A stretch of DNA of 64,000 bases from Diospyros lotus. Lineage: Eukaryota; Streptophyta; Magnoliopsida; Ericales; Ebenaceae. Within the stretch, counting starts at the first letter, position 1. Every line of letters starts with the position of its first letter. Under the pieces are notes generated by a model. The model was not told where the DNA came from. It did no database searches and worked only from the letters and a program-made list of their open reading frames with translations. The position numbers and the translations under genes are program-made. Positions 44,681 through 57,200 of this stretch are shown piece by piece. The stretch covers positions 11,414,907 to 11,478,906 of the forward strand of contig NC_068351.1 of assembly GCF_014633365.1 (NCBI RefSeq). The letters are read 5' to 3'.

Positions 44681-47508
44681 TTGCCAACATTCAGCCCAAA
44701 AGATATCCAGCTGGTGTTGTTTCCTTTCTTACACTATCCTCAATATATTCTAACTTCTCTGGGCTCTCGAGGTATTACATTCTCCCCCCTTAAGCATATG
44801 ACATCCTCGTCATGCGACCTTACAACCGGTCCCAGATCTCCCCCCGTGCATGGCCGATGTGGGATTCACCTAAGGTGCCTACACATACTCATTACTTAAA
44901 ACCGCACATTCTCACCATGCAGTACAACAATTAGGAAATGCAACAGCTTTTGCAGCATAAAAGTGATGATAAGTCCCCCATAAACCAAGTATCAGGCCAT
45001 GCTACGCCCACATAAGAATTCACACATGCGATATGCCTCTAAATGCACCAGCTCACCTAAAGAACCCAAGTTAGCTCTTAGACCAACCGGGTGATACAGA
45101 TGCTCACACTTCCCATCACACACAAAGCATGTCCTCAAGTGAATGCAACCCAAGCCCTATGCAGCACACACATCATGATATGCACAAGTCAATCCGGGAA
45201 TCTGATAGTACTAGCTTTTCTGGCCCGTCTAGCGCTTATCGTAACAGCCGATGACTGGCGCCCATACATCCAGCCATCAACTGCCACGACTTACGGTCGA
45301 CAGTCAGTGACTTTGTATCCCATACCCTTAGACACACTTACAGATAACACTAAACTTAGTCATTTTAAGCTTATCATTTCACAAACTACAAACTTTCTCC
45401 ATGAAAACATAAATTCCATTATATCATTCTTATGCTCATATCTTCTCATACATAGGAAACCATCTCCACATTCAATAATAAATTATTAATATAACCTCAT
45501 TAAACTATAATCAACTCCTCTAAGAACATAGCTCAACGGGTACGGCATTATTCCCAAGGAAAGCGAAGCGATACGAAGATCTGTTACGATTGAAATGAAA
45601 GACACCCATATATCATTGCTTAGCTCATTCCATTAACAATAATCCAATTAATAAAATATAAGTCATAGGATAGTTACCACGCAGATTACTATTATTAATG
45701 CGTGGAACCAAATCAAGGTAAGGGAGGAAATAAAATATGAAAAACTATAAAGACTTTCACGGAAAATAAAGAACACGAGTAGAGATTTAAGAGCTTGCCT
45801 GCAGATAGTCGATCTTAGCTTCTCTTATATTCCCGCTATGAAGTAAAATGTTTAATATAAAATAATAAGTTTACGACCTATATTAATCAAATCTAATAGT
45901 ATAAAATTCATAATTTAAATGTATAATACTTCTAATAATTTTAACCACTTACCTCACTAATTTAATCATGAGATAATCCAAAAATCTCCTGTCTTTTTCC
46001 CCAATTTTTCTCAATTTCTCCCTTCTTCTAGCTGCTCTGCGCATCTTCTTCTCCCTCAAATTCTTCACTACCCGCCCAACTTCTTCTCTTGAAATAGCCT
46101 TTTAATTTTCAGCCTCCATCCCTTCTGCTTGCAACCCATGACACTCCATATATATATATATATAGCAGACATTAAGTGGCTTGGAAGCCACAAAAAGAAA
46201 GGGCATAGAGGCAGCCACGTTTGCTGCCCATTTCCCATAGTTTATAATTAAACTATATTAATTAAAATTATTTTATCTTATTATATAAAATATATATATA
46301 TACTGCCAATGCCATAACTTATATGTATACTAACTATGAGCCTATAGCACATGTGCACATATATTAACATATTATATATTATGCCTTTGATAAACTATAT
46401 GATATTATTATATATATATTTTATCTATTTATATTGAGAGCAAACTTTGCACGCCTAACATGCTGCAAATTGCTATCACTTTTTTCATTTAATTTTTTGT
46501 TAATTAATTTATTTTATATATAAACATATTAATATTTATAATATTTTATTTACCTTAAACACTTAATAATCTAAGTTCTAGGAATTCTACAAACTTTCCT
46601 CATTCGAAAATAAAATAAATTTAATATCCTCTTTTAAACTTCTTTAGATCAAAAATATTCCATAAATCACCAATCACTCTAAAACGTCAGAATTAATAAT
46701 TATCATTTATCTCTAAAATTTCGGATGTTACATATTTGTTCTTTGAAGACAAGATCCATCTCTCACAAGCACATACACGAGTAATACAACAACAAGAGAC
46801 GTTACCACATTCTCAAACACAAGTGAACAAAAATCCTTTCAACAAGCTCTCAAAGAAGAATCATTCAATCAATTCTTAGTGTGCATTGTGGTATGAAAAG
46901 GAGAAACAAACTGAAACTGACATCTTATCCTTCTAAGCTCTTCTCAACTCATACCAATATGTTTGTATAACCATTTGGTAAGGTATTTCATTACATTAAA
47001 TCTATTGGATTGTAAAAGATAAAGTTTTATTTAGCTTGTTATTGGTTGTAAGGTTTTGAGTTTGACCTTAAAACTCATTGTAGTGTAAGGTTTGAGTTGA
47101 ACAATAAAAACTTATTGTGTACAAGGTTTTAGGGTGAACCATGGTAAAACCCTTGTTGTGTTTGATCACTAGTGAAAGTGATTTTGTTTGAAAATCCTTC
47201 AAGTGGGTAAACTTGAAGGTAGTGGACTAGGCGGGGTGCTGAACCACTATAAATTTCGTGTGCAAATTGTTTTACTATTTTATTTGTTTATTCTCATTGT
47301 TCATGCTTTCAAAAGAATTATTTTCAAAAGCTAAAAGTTTTAAAATAAGCAAAATAGAGAGGAAGGTTTTGAAACATACTCTCTTAGGTTTCGAAACATA
47401 CTTAACAGAAGGTTGGTTTCGAAACATAGTGTTCTGTAAACAGCAAGTCTTTAATCTATTAAAGAATTTACTCTAATCCCAATTCACCTTATCTCTTGGG
47501 ATATATTT

Positions 47509-48200
47509 GCCATCAATTGGAACTAATAGTGTTAGGGTCCATAGGAATACTATATGGGGCCACTAAGAGTTCAAGATGGATGAGGTGGACGAGCCTGCGC
47601 ACATGCATCACTTCATATTTTATTTTTCATGTTTATTATGAACCGTGATTTGCTATTTTATATATATTGTCTTTATTAGATCTTAAGACTCACCCCCTCT
47701 CTCCCAACCAACCATACAAATAGCTCGGGGTCTACCAAAGGAAAAACAATGTTGGTGGAGGAATCACCATTGGGAACAAGTGACGAGCCATGAGGAGTCT
47801 CTTATTTATTTATAAATTATTTTAAATTACAAATTCTGTGTGATTGTATTAAAATTGTGGGACAAATGATATTTTGAGTATTTATTTATTTAGTTATTTC
47901 AATGTATGATTATATTTTCTTACATTTGAAAAAAAAAATGAGTTTATTTGAACATCATCCAAATTAATTTCGTGCCCTTTGTTACACACTTTCAAGTGCA
48001 TTTCTCTTAAATTTTAAGTTTTAGACGATTACTCGAGTAATGTTATCTCTTAAACTAATATTTTAATTTAAGCTTATTCTATATGTTACTCGATTAAGGA
48101 ATGTTTGACCACTTAGGATATTATCATAAGTCATTCAAGCATGTTCAAACATATTCTAAGCGTAACGAGTCATTTGATTTCACTTATATGCTATGAACAC
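47509..48200. other. Retroelement debris, no gene
   Basis: 47660-47720 has an AAGACTCACCCCCTCTCTCCCA phrase like the end of Gypsy LTRs. 48030-48090 has TTACTCGATTAAGG motifs like the Copia LTR at 54.3 kb. No borders or frames. Confidence 0.3.
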
Positions 48201-48442
48201 TTAGGGTACGTTTGATAGGGGTGAAAAATGATGGTGTAATTCATTTTTCATCCAAATTTTAGAAAATTCTATCAAATAGTTTTTTTTTTTTTTTATGAAA
48301 TTTGAATTCCATCTTATCTCAAAAAGTGAAGATTTTTCCTGAAATCAAGGAATTAAAATTTCTAGAGAATAAGGGTGAGAATTGGAATTCCATGGAATTG
48401 AAATTTTGTTCCATTTTCCACCCCCAATTAAACACACCCTTA
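48201..48442. mobile_element. PIF/Harbinger MITE 1
   Basis: 48204-48439 (236 bp) has inverted ends GGGTACGTTTGATAGGGG and GGGTGTGTTTAATTGGGG and is flanked by TTA on each side. No coding sequence. Confidence 0.8.
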
Positions 48443-49044
48443 GGGAATATTTAGTATAGGAGAAGTTTTTAAATTTCTAAGATTCATGATTATTGAGAAT
48501 GCTTTTGAAAATATTTTATTCTCAAAATTTATGTAATTCTATGTTTGGTTAGATTTAAACATTTTCAAGAATGTTGAGTATTCTTTTTTGGGAATCTTAC
48601 ATTAATATCTTTGGTTTAAATGCAATATTATTGGGAATTCATATTTTTTTTTCCAAACCCTTATTTGATTTTTTGTTTAAAAATGATAAATTCCTTCTAC
48701 TATGTAAAATATTGAGACTCACAACATCTTTAAGAATTCAAAAAAATATCATTTTTTTACACATTATGTATATATGCGTGTATATATATAAAATATATAT
48801 ATATAATATGTTTGTATGGGGTTATAAAAATGTATGGGGTGTTTTAGTCTTTTTCTTTGTTAAAAATATTCCCAACCCTTTTCATGAATTTTTTTTTGTG
48901 AAAAAATTGCTTAAAAATCATTCTCGGGAATCCTATGTCTTATGATTCTTTTTATGAAAAAGTTATATCAAACGTAGGAATATAAATTCTCAATCTAATA
49001 TTCCCAAAAATCTTAAAATTTTTCCTATACTAAACACTCCATTA
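48440..49044. mobile_element. PIF/Harbinger-type element 2, adjoining the first
   Basis: 48443-49041 (599 bp) has inverted ends with ...TTTAGTATAGGA at both sides and TTA flanks. Its left TTA is also the right TTA of MITE 1. The middle frame has no recognisable transposase motif. Confidence 0.7.
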
Positions 49045-49210
49045 GATTAATCTTTGAAAAAATAAAGTAACATATTAAACTTAATCCTATTGAAGCTTAT
49101 ACCTTCCAAGTATTTAATAGTTAATAGAAAATTTTCATTAAAGTTTTGTATTTGATTTCTCATCATCAAAACATCTTGAAAAACAAGCTCAACACATATA
49201 AATCAAAGCG

Positions 49211-50346
49211 TAATTACACCTATACCCTTGTAGTTTGGGCCATTTACAGATACTCCTTATGGTTCAAAAATATATCTAAAGGTCTCAATGGTATAAATTT
49301 TTTGCTTGGATGCTTTTTCTGTCACAAATGATATTAATTAAATCTTAATTAAGTTAGATTAAACTAATTAAATAAAAATAAGTTAAATTAAACTAAAATA
49401 ACAACTCAAAAGTAAAAAGAAAAAAAAAAGTTGGTGAAAGTTCCAATCACTAGAACCATCACCAGACAAAGCCAACAGGTTCTAAAAAAGAGAGAAAAAA
49501 AAAAAAAAGATAATGACGACGACGAAGAAGACACGATCAATGGGTCTCTAGTTAGAAGATGAAATGCAGTCAATAGGAAGATATAGATGAAGTCTAGTGT
49601 TGGGGATATTAAATAAAATTATATGAGATAATTTTTTTAGTAATTAACATACAATTTCAAATCGAGACATATAGACGCACTCTCCTAAAAACAGAAATGC
49701 TTCATTCGACACTACATTGACTGTATTTTTCTCCCGAGATGCAACAATATTCAGGACTCTAAAATTTTATGGAAAAAAAATAATAGTTTGTAAAGTTTAT
49801 AGCAATCTAAAAATGAAGAACGTTAAAAAAATCATTATTTCTTAGTCTTTTTTTTTTTTAAGAGATGTACATCTATATATAGCCCCAGAGATTCTTTCTC
49901 TCTATTCTCCATTTTTCAAGATAAAAAAGAAGGGAACTAGTAAAAGATATTAGCATTGCATTAGATAGTTAGGAGTTTTTAGATCCAGCATCCAAATCTA
50001 GAACCATCAATTACTGATATGGGTTCTAGAACTCATCGACTTTGCCTAACAAGGTTCTAGTCACTAGAATCATTGTCAATAAATAGGTTCCAACACCCAA
50101 TGAATACACTTCCAATAACTGAAACCTTAAATGACCTTTTTTTTTTTCAACTTTTATTTTAGTTAAATTAATTTTTTTGTTTAATTAGTTTAATCTAACT
50201 TAGTTAAGATTTAATTAAGGTCATTTGTGACAAAAGGGGTGTCTAAGAAAAAAATTTAAATCAAAAAGACCTCTAGAGCTATTTTTACATTAAAAAGGAG
50301 GGTTTGTGCAAGTTAATAAACCATAAGGGGTCTAAGTGTAATTTAT
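49211..50346. mobile_element. MULE-type element with long TIRs
   Basis: About 180-bp inverted arms: 49211-49390 and 50165-50346. Both include ATTACAC...CCC near the tip, GTCACAAATGA, TTAATTAAATCTTAA and TTAGTTTAATCTAACTTAGT (or complements). The centre repeats GGTTCTA(GT)CACTAGAA-like phrases. No clear target duplication. Confidence 0.65.
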
Positions 50347-50349
50347 CTT

Positions 50350-50990
50350 AAACCAAAAAAAAAAAAAAGGATAGGATTTCAAATGACCCTAAAAAGAAGT
50401 CTTTTGGACTCAAAATACAGAAGCATACATATATAATATAAATGTGCATGTATTTATATGTGTACAGATATACATATATAATTTATTCTATTATATAAGC
50501 AAACACCCTATTTTGATGTCACGAAGTGATTTTTTGATATATCTTTATATATTTTACATAATAAAATAAAAATTAATTATATAAACAAGATTTTAACTCA
50601 TGATCTCTGTATCAAATATAAAATTAAACTGAGGCTTAAATTTTAAAATCTTAAGTAGAATAGTTATTCAAACTCTTAAATTTTAAATAACATCATTTGA
50701 GATCTTTCCATACAAATGCAATTTGAGTTAATTTCATTCCAAATCCAAATGCAATCCAAGTGAATTCCAAATCCAAATGTTGGAAATAAAATTATATACA
50801 AACAATAAATTCAAAATTTAGAATTCCAAATTCAAAATTTTAAATGATGAAGTCAAATAACCTTAAATTCCAAATTCCAGATGATAGGATCAAAATAAAT
50901 TTACACAAACCCAACCTAATGAAATTTCTAAGGAAAAAGTTTCAAAGATTTGTTTAAATTCATTTATTGTGTTAGGGAACCCAACTCCCC
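50350..50990. other. AT-rich stretch, nothing recognised
   Basis: Contains repeated AATTCCAAAT(T/C)CAAAT phrases at 50735-50890 but no gene or element end. Confidence 0.35.
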
Positions 50991-50997
50991 TGAAATA

Positions 50998-51006
50998 TAT
51001 ATAAAT
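50998..51006 (+). promoter_or_regulatory. TATA box upstream of the unassigned frame
   Basis: TATATAAAT, 218 bp before the ATG at 51224. It would allow a 5' leader of roughly 190 bp. Placement is plausible but untested. Confidence 0.3.
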
Positions 51007-51223
51007 GTGGATGAGCATTTGGTAAGTTTCTGGTATTTGTTTCAACATTATATTACATGTTCATTAATTAATAGCTACGATATCATTTGGTAAGAAACAT
51101 TAATTGTTTTTCGAACTTTTCATGTTTTTTGGTTTAAACCTTAGTAAAGTAATTAAATGAGCCTACTAGTATATATACTAATTAGACGAGATCCTTAATG
51201 CAATATGAATTTGCTGGACTATC

Positions 51224-51559
51224 ATGTCGTCTGGGCAACAACTTGAGAAGGGGTCGAAGAAAAGGGCACCTGATCCCGATGGGCCTAGCCATCCTCTTCC
51301 TAAAGAAGAGCAACCCATGCCTAAGAAGCCATGCAAAGAGGACAAAGAGCCAGTAGTAGTTCCTGAAGTTTCTCAAGTCACCGCCATTGTTTCTGATGAT
51401 GCGACATTGCCCCGTAAGGAAGATGTTTTGCTGCCAAGACCATGGATGTGGGACATTGTGATACCAGGGCCTATTCCTCCTGATGTCTTTACCCTAGGAC
51501 TAGACGAAGGTTTCTTGTTGCATTTCTTCGATGACATTCCCGACGATGATGATGAATAG
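51224..51559 (+). CDS. Unassigned 111-residue protein
   Basis: I do not recognise the family. The protein starts MSSGQQLEKGSKKRAPDPDG, with a basic, proline-rich first half (KKRAP, PKKPCKEDK) that could act as a nuclear signal. It has a hydrophobic, proline-containing middle (LLPRPWMWDIVIPGPIPP) and an acidic end (FFDDIPDDDDE) just before the TAG. No signal peptide or membrane segment. Base composition is clearly richer in GC than the surrounding AT-rich DNA and the low-complexity acidic tail is in the coding frame. A TATA box lies about 220 bp upstream. The ATG chosen is the first in frame. It is a small single-exon gene, the last exon of a longer gene, or a chance frame; no mobile-element ends flank it closely. 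Confidence 0.4.
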   Translation: MSSGQQLEKGSKKRAPDPDGPSHPLPKEEQPMPKKPCKEDKEPVVVPEVSQVTAIVSDDATLPRKEDVLLPRPWMWDIVIPGPIPPDVFTLGLDEGFLLHFFDDIPDDDDE

Positions 51560-52499
51560 GAAGATCTATATATGGTAGTATCGATCTTTATTTTGTAATT
51601 TCTCTGAACATGAATATTGGAAAGTTGTTGCTAATAGCATATTACAATATGCTACTTTGGTTTCCGTTACTAATATATATCGTTTAGGGTAAATAATATT
51701 TATCTTTAGATGAGGAATGTTGAAATTTTCACAGATGCATGAACTCTGGACACTGAATGCATTTAGTGGAATGCATCGGTGATACAATCATTAACCATAT
51801 ATACATAAATAATCCAATTATGCTAAGGTTCCACCTTAGCTGTACATGTGAATATAGTAGGCATCACATGGACAAAAGGCTATGCAAGTAACCAAGAGGG
51901 TTACCCATTCGGCTACGTCCCCCACTGTCTATCACGCGCCAAGAGAAATCCAACCATGGATGAATTCCATGATATAATAAGCAACCATAACGCTGGAGAG
52001 GTGTCCATGAGGCTCCTACCATGGGTGCATTCCTCTAGTCATGATAGTTCTTAATCTTTAGACAATGAAATCGGAAGGAGAAGGGTAGGCAAAAAGGCGA
52101 TGGTATGGTGGCGATATGGCATGACAATTGCAACAAACATGATAATGGTAGCGATATCGAGGGTTGTTGAAAGTCGAGAAGGATTGGCACTAGCGATAGA
52201 GAATTGAGTGATATTGTGATAGTGAGAACTCATCAAATTAAATCATAGTGGGATGTCACAAAAGAAAGCATCCAAGGGTATTTTTGTCTTTTTAACACTT
52301 ACGATTTGTTAACAACATTTTCAATCTTTTTATATATCATCACACTTTATATTAATTAACCTCGATCTTTGTAATTTCTCTAACTATAGGTAAAAATATT
52401 ATTCTTGTTGAAACTATCTACAATATATGGTACGATTTCAATTTAATTCTTTCGTTATTAATATTGTTTAGGATAAATAACATCAATATTATTGAGTGA
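51560..52499. other. No supported gene
   Basis: 51848-52054 has a 68-codon frame (MNIVGITWTKGYASNQEGYP...) of near-random composition, and no family was recognised. The rest is AT-rich. Confidence 0.35.
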
Positions 52500-52920
52500 T
52501 TTAAAATTACAAGGTAAATTACACTACAATTCCTTATATTTTGTACTTCGTAACAAAGTAGTCATTTTACTTTAATTTTTGTCTCCACAACCATTAAACT
52601 TTATTTGTTGTTATAATTTAATCCCTCTTTTTGATTTTGTATGAAATTCTATTAACGAAAACTTATGTGATATCTACTAATATAAACTCAAAAATCAGTT
52701 CACGTTGAAATTAACATAAACCCTACAATCAAGTGATTTTGATGTTTATATTAATGTATATCATGTTAGTTTTCTTAAATAGAATTTGAAAAACAATAAA
52801 AAAAAAACTTAATTGTAACAAAAATCAAAGTTTAATAGTTATGATGAAAAAAATTAAAGTGACCAATTTATTTTTACATACAAAGTTTAAGAACTAACAA
52901 TATAATCTACTTTAAAATTA
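52500..52920. mobile_element. Foldback MITE with 10-bp target duplication
   Basis: 52510-52910 is almost entirely two inverted arms of about 190 bp that pair through TTTAATTTTT, CATTAAACTTT and the ATATAAAC blocks. Perfect TTTAAAATTA duplications lie at 52500-52509 and 52911-52920. Arm length and a 10-bp duplication point to a Mutator-type MITE. Confidence 0.85.
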
Positions 52921-54295
52921 AATATTCTATAAATTCAACCTCATAAACACCTAAAAGTTGGACATTGAAGATCTTTTACTCTCAATGTTTTATAATTTCT
53001 TTAAACATAAATAAAAATACAGTTATTGTTAAAACTAAATTACCATATGACACGATGTCTATCTAATTATTTCAATACCAATATTATTAGTTTTTTTTAT
53101 GGATACAAAGTATATTTTAAGAATACAACTAATTGAATCATTAAAATACAAAAAATAAAAAATTAAATCAATCTAACAACAAGAAAAGCTTGCACATGGT
53201 GTGAATTGAACTTGTAACTTAATTACTACCTAAGCTTTTCGAGTACTTAGTTTTTCTTTTGTTGCTCTCTTTTTAGTTATTGATTGTGTTACAAAATTTG
53301 ATCGAATACAAATCATAATCAAATTATCAATTACGTATATAAATATAGAATTTTATGTAAAAAATCACGAGCAAAAAAAATAAAATATAAATAAATAAAT
53401 AATTACTAATACAAAAGTGATATTATTACACCAAAATATTACTAAGCAAATATTGGTACAACAAAAGTGATATGACTATAACTAATTCCAGAACATTAGG
53501 CACATATTTATAAATTTAAAATCATCTATAGATGTATATAAGAAATTATATCTTGATCAAAAGTTGATTTATGAGGATATTCCTCCAGATGAGATAAATC
53601 TCACACAAAATTGAATTTGACTAACATTCTAATCACAGTCAAATTCAAAATCATAATCACGATCAAATTATGAGTTCCAATCACAGACAATTTTGAATTC
53701 CAAATCACCATTATAACAAACTTCACATTGACACAAAATTCAAATATGGAATTATTCAAAATTCTTTCTTTTAACAAAATCACATAAAATTAATCTCCTG
53801 ATAAATACCAATCAAAACTGTACCACATGAATACTACCCCAATCCACACAAACTTCATTGTAATGGATTTCAACTGCACTTAAAACATAGCCAATGAGAT
53901 CAAGCTCAACATATCTTTACTGATCTTAATGATTACACATTTATCAATATAAATCCACATTGATAACTCCACATTCATCTAAATCCATCGGATCACCTTA
54001 AAAGACAAATGATAAATAAGAAATGGTCTAGTTAGAAAGATGCGAGGTAGGTAAAGGCCAATAATAACTAAGGTATTTGAACCTCAATGATTTATCATTT
54101 AGCAAAGGTATGTGTGCCCATATGATCACCTCAATGTGGAAACTAAGGTCTAGTTAGAAAGATTTGCTAGACGTATGTATGGGTTAGCGTTTGCTAGCTA
54201 TTCATCTAGCAAATCTCAAAGAAGGGGTACGTAAGTTGTCAAAAGGAAGGCACCATGCTCACGATTCATATAGGTACCATGTTCATTGAATGACA
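52921..54295. other. AT-rich stretch, no gene
   Basis: Contains short ATTCAAAATC/CAAATCAC repeats at 53600-53760. 54020-54290 has a doubled GGTCTAGTTAGAAAGAT and may be the leader of the Copia element whose LTR lies to the right on the minus strand. Confidence 0.3.
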
Positions 54296-57200
54296 ATTAG
54301 CTAAGAGGAGGGTGAATTAAGCTTACCTTAAAATTAAAACTTAAATAAAACAAAGTAAGAATGCAACACACAACAATTTATAGTGGTTCGACCCCAATTA
54401 CCTACTCCACTATCTTAACTTCTTGTCAAGAATTTTCAACCACTTACTATATTAGCTTTTACAAAGCTAAACTAGAACCTACACACAACTTTTCTTAAGA
54501 GTAGTTAGAACCTTTACAGTGTGTTTTTTATGGTTTAAGCAATTAACCCTTCAACTTAATAAGTTAGGAGTTTTTATAAGATAAATCACTTAGAGAAGCT
54601 AGACAATAATGTACTCAAAGGTAAATAAGCCTTCTCACTTTTGGATTAGAGAATAAAAGGCTATATCAAATACAAGCACTCTCTAAAAAAGATACAAAAG
54701 ATAGGAGTTGACGAACTTTAGAGTTTGAGACTTTAGTTGAGTATATTTAGATTAGCATTTTTCTCGTCTTGAGTCTTTCTGTAGTATTTATCCCTCTTGA
54801 ATTCATTTGACTTGTTCTTCAATGGGTAAAAGCATGATACTTGTAACTTGCAAGAACATTCTTCTTTCTTGTTGTTTCTCTAGTGAGATACAATTGTTGT
54901 TACCAAAATACAACAACAAATTTAATTGACAAAAAATGTCGTCGTCATGCTGCTTGAGTCTACAAGAAAGAAAATAGTCAGAAGACGCAAGAAAGTCTTC
55001 CCGCAAACACTCTAATACTTAAGTCAGACAATGAAGATAATAAAAACTGTATTAAAATCAGTATTAGATGTGTACATTTTCATAAATAAGTGACTGCTTA
55101 TTTATAGAGGAGTATGGAGTAATGCTAAATAGTCTAGGACTATGATTTTTACAGATAACATATATCTTGATTTTTCCTAATCATGTTAGGATTAAGATTC
55201 TTTTTGGATAATTATTTATCCTTTTTGTAGATTCTTTAGAGGGATTTTCGAATGTTGAAGTTATCTTGTTTTTGCGTTGTGCGAGACCTCCTCGCGTACT
55301 GAAAAATTTACACCTTTTAACTCAAAAAGTTATTTTTGGGTTTTTTTTTATCTTTTAATGGGATTTTACTTATGACACAACAACAATGTTACTCAAGTGA
55401 TATCAATAGTTAGTTGATTAAAATATATATTACTCGATTACTGAATAATCTTACTCAATTAAGATTATTAGTTGCATGAATCATTACTTGACTAAAAAGA
55501 TTTGTTACTCGACTAAAAATTCTATTACTCAATCATAAGCATTTCTTAATTGATTAACTTTTCAATCACTTGTTGATTCAAATATGTTACTTGATTAAAC
55601 AATTTTGATCATTCTGGACTAAAGAGTATCATTACTCGATTAAAATTTTTTTAGTCGATTAATAATTCAAGTATAGTGTAAGCACTCCAACCCGGATATC
55701 CCCCAACCACCCAGACTATCCGAACGGGAGGGCTTACAGAAAGGAAAAATGATGAAACACAATACAAGAAATATCTCGGCATGCATACACGAAAATAAGG
55801 ACAGCGGAAATGAAGCTAAACACATGCATGCACTACGGATACCCCGCTAACACAGCGGTCACATGATAAATAAATGAACATAGATTCTTGTGCCAATATA
55901 CACGAGACTCGAGGAAAAACCTGACACAGTAAAAATAATAGAGTAAATCCTACTCAGACATCAGAGTTGACAGGGACAAACGGGATTGCTTGTACACCAT
56001 ACCGACTTTGTCGTTAAAAGCTGAGTCTCTTGCCCAAGGCCCACGCTGCGACTACCTGGAATGATGGAAAGCAAAGTGAGTCAAAAGACTCAGCAAGCAT
56101 AAAAAAAGAAAGGCTGAAGGCTAAACATATCCAGAAACTCTCCCCAGAATAAACCCCCAGATACACACAAGCCATGAGACGCTACAACACAATAGCATAG
56201 CATAATAAAAGCACATACCAGTTCTTGGAGCCCACACAAGACACACAACACCCAAGTCTCATACCAACCTGTCGCTGCCCTAAAAGGCAACATGTATCTC
56301 CAACAAACCTGCGCGCGCTGTCGCGGATCGGTGCTCCCATCACCCGTGTGTCTGTGTCGGTACTCCCGACACCCGAGCCATAGGCTCCCTCGGAACGGTC
56401 CTCCCGTCTGAGAACTAATAACTACCAGTAACCATGCAATGCACATAAAAATGCAATAGCGTAATGGGCATCAACGTGATACACTGACGCCCATACATCC
56501 AAGCATCAGGCCATGCTCCACTCACATAGTAAACCACACGTGATGCATATGCCCGTGCTGGATGCAACCTAACCAAGCTAGAATGTCTGTGTCCAAGCAT
56601 ACTTAATAAATGAATATCCCAACATGCAACCCATACCCATATGCATATCAAATCATGAACAGTAATATAATGAATCTAAACGTGTAGTAAATCACATACT
56701 GGTAGAGCTAGTCAGCAGTGCCCGGCACCGGTTAATGGCCAGTGACTAGAAGTGTCCACCCGACGGTCCATTTTAGGGCCGTACAATGGTCTACCCCAAC
56801 GTCACCAAACAGCGGAACCCTGCCCCACTGCTCGATAGCTCTAACCGAACCATAAATATACTCGAGAAAATCATAAATAAACTCGCACGTCTAGGAACCT
56901 AATCCTCAAGCTAGGTTCAGTATCATTCCAAAAAGAATGGGGGCTGTACAAACCCCCATAGGCACACAATGAATAAAATTCTAGAAGTCCCGGATTTAAT
57001 TTAAAGTAAGAGAGGGGATCAAATACGAGAAACCATGAAATCTCTCACGGGAATTAAAAAATGGGAGGAAAGGGTTAGGAGCTTGCCTAAAATCGACTGA
57101 TTCTTGCCTCTTTTATGCTCTCGCTGCGAAATAAAATGTTTACTGGCAATAAATAAAATCGTAACTTTAATTAAATAAATCTACCGTGTAATATAATTAA

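Larger units (their letters stand above)
44117..44885 (-). mobile_element. Tandem Cassandra: LTR-internal-LTR-partial internal
   Basis: Plus-strand order: LTR 44117-44343 (227 bp), internal 44344-44552 with PBS, LTR 44553-44779 (227 bp), then a second copy of the internal region from 44780 that stops near 44885 before its PBS and third LTR. Host family B sequence resumes at once. An LTR shared by two internal regions is the signature of unequal recombination between Cassandra copies. Internal region 1 has an extra ~17 bp compared with the copy at 18603. Confidence 0.85.
39790..46736 (-). mobile_element. Gypsy LTR family B copy B1, with nested A4 and Cassandra
   Basis: 39795-46732: on the minus strand it starts TGTAACATCCGAAATTTTAG at 46732 and ends GGCGGGCCGTTACA at 39795. 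TATT (or ATATT, sharing the terminal A) flanks both ends. Its pieces 39795-40349, 43857-44116 and 44886-46732 match, in order, the uninterrupted copy at 55677-58389, including GACGCCCATACATCCA and the GCTATGAAGTAAAATGTTTA block. Net about 2.6 kb without inserts. Confidence 0.75.
38230..47508 (+). mobile_element. Copia-type LTR split by hAT and Gypsy insertions
   Basis: Host sequence lies at about 38230-38415, 39160-39794 and 46733-47508, joined by repeated use of TTTCGAAACAT motifs on both sides of the inserts. Near the end it carries GGTGCTGAACCACTATAAATT, as in the SIRE-like LTR at 3959-5234, and it stops at ...GCCATCAATTGGAACTAATAG, a worn PBS position. Net about 1.6 kb. The 5' border is uncertain. 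Confidence 0.45.

Noticed and set aside
51848..52054. 68-codon plus-strand frame
   Set aside because: No domain, ordinary composition, and no promoter or splice context.
53165..53285. Possible SINE on the minus strand (AGTTCAATTCAC box B-like, AGCTTAGG box A-like)
   Set aside because: Box spacing is too short, and neither a tail nor flanking duplication could be found.
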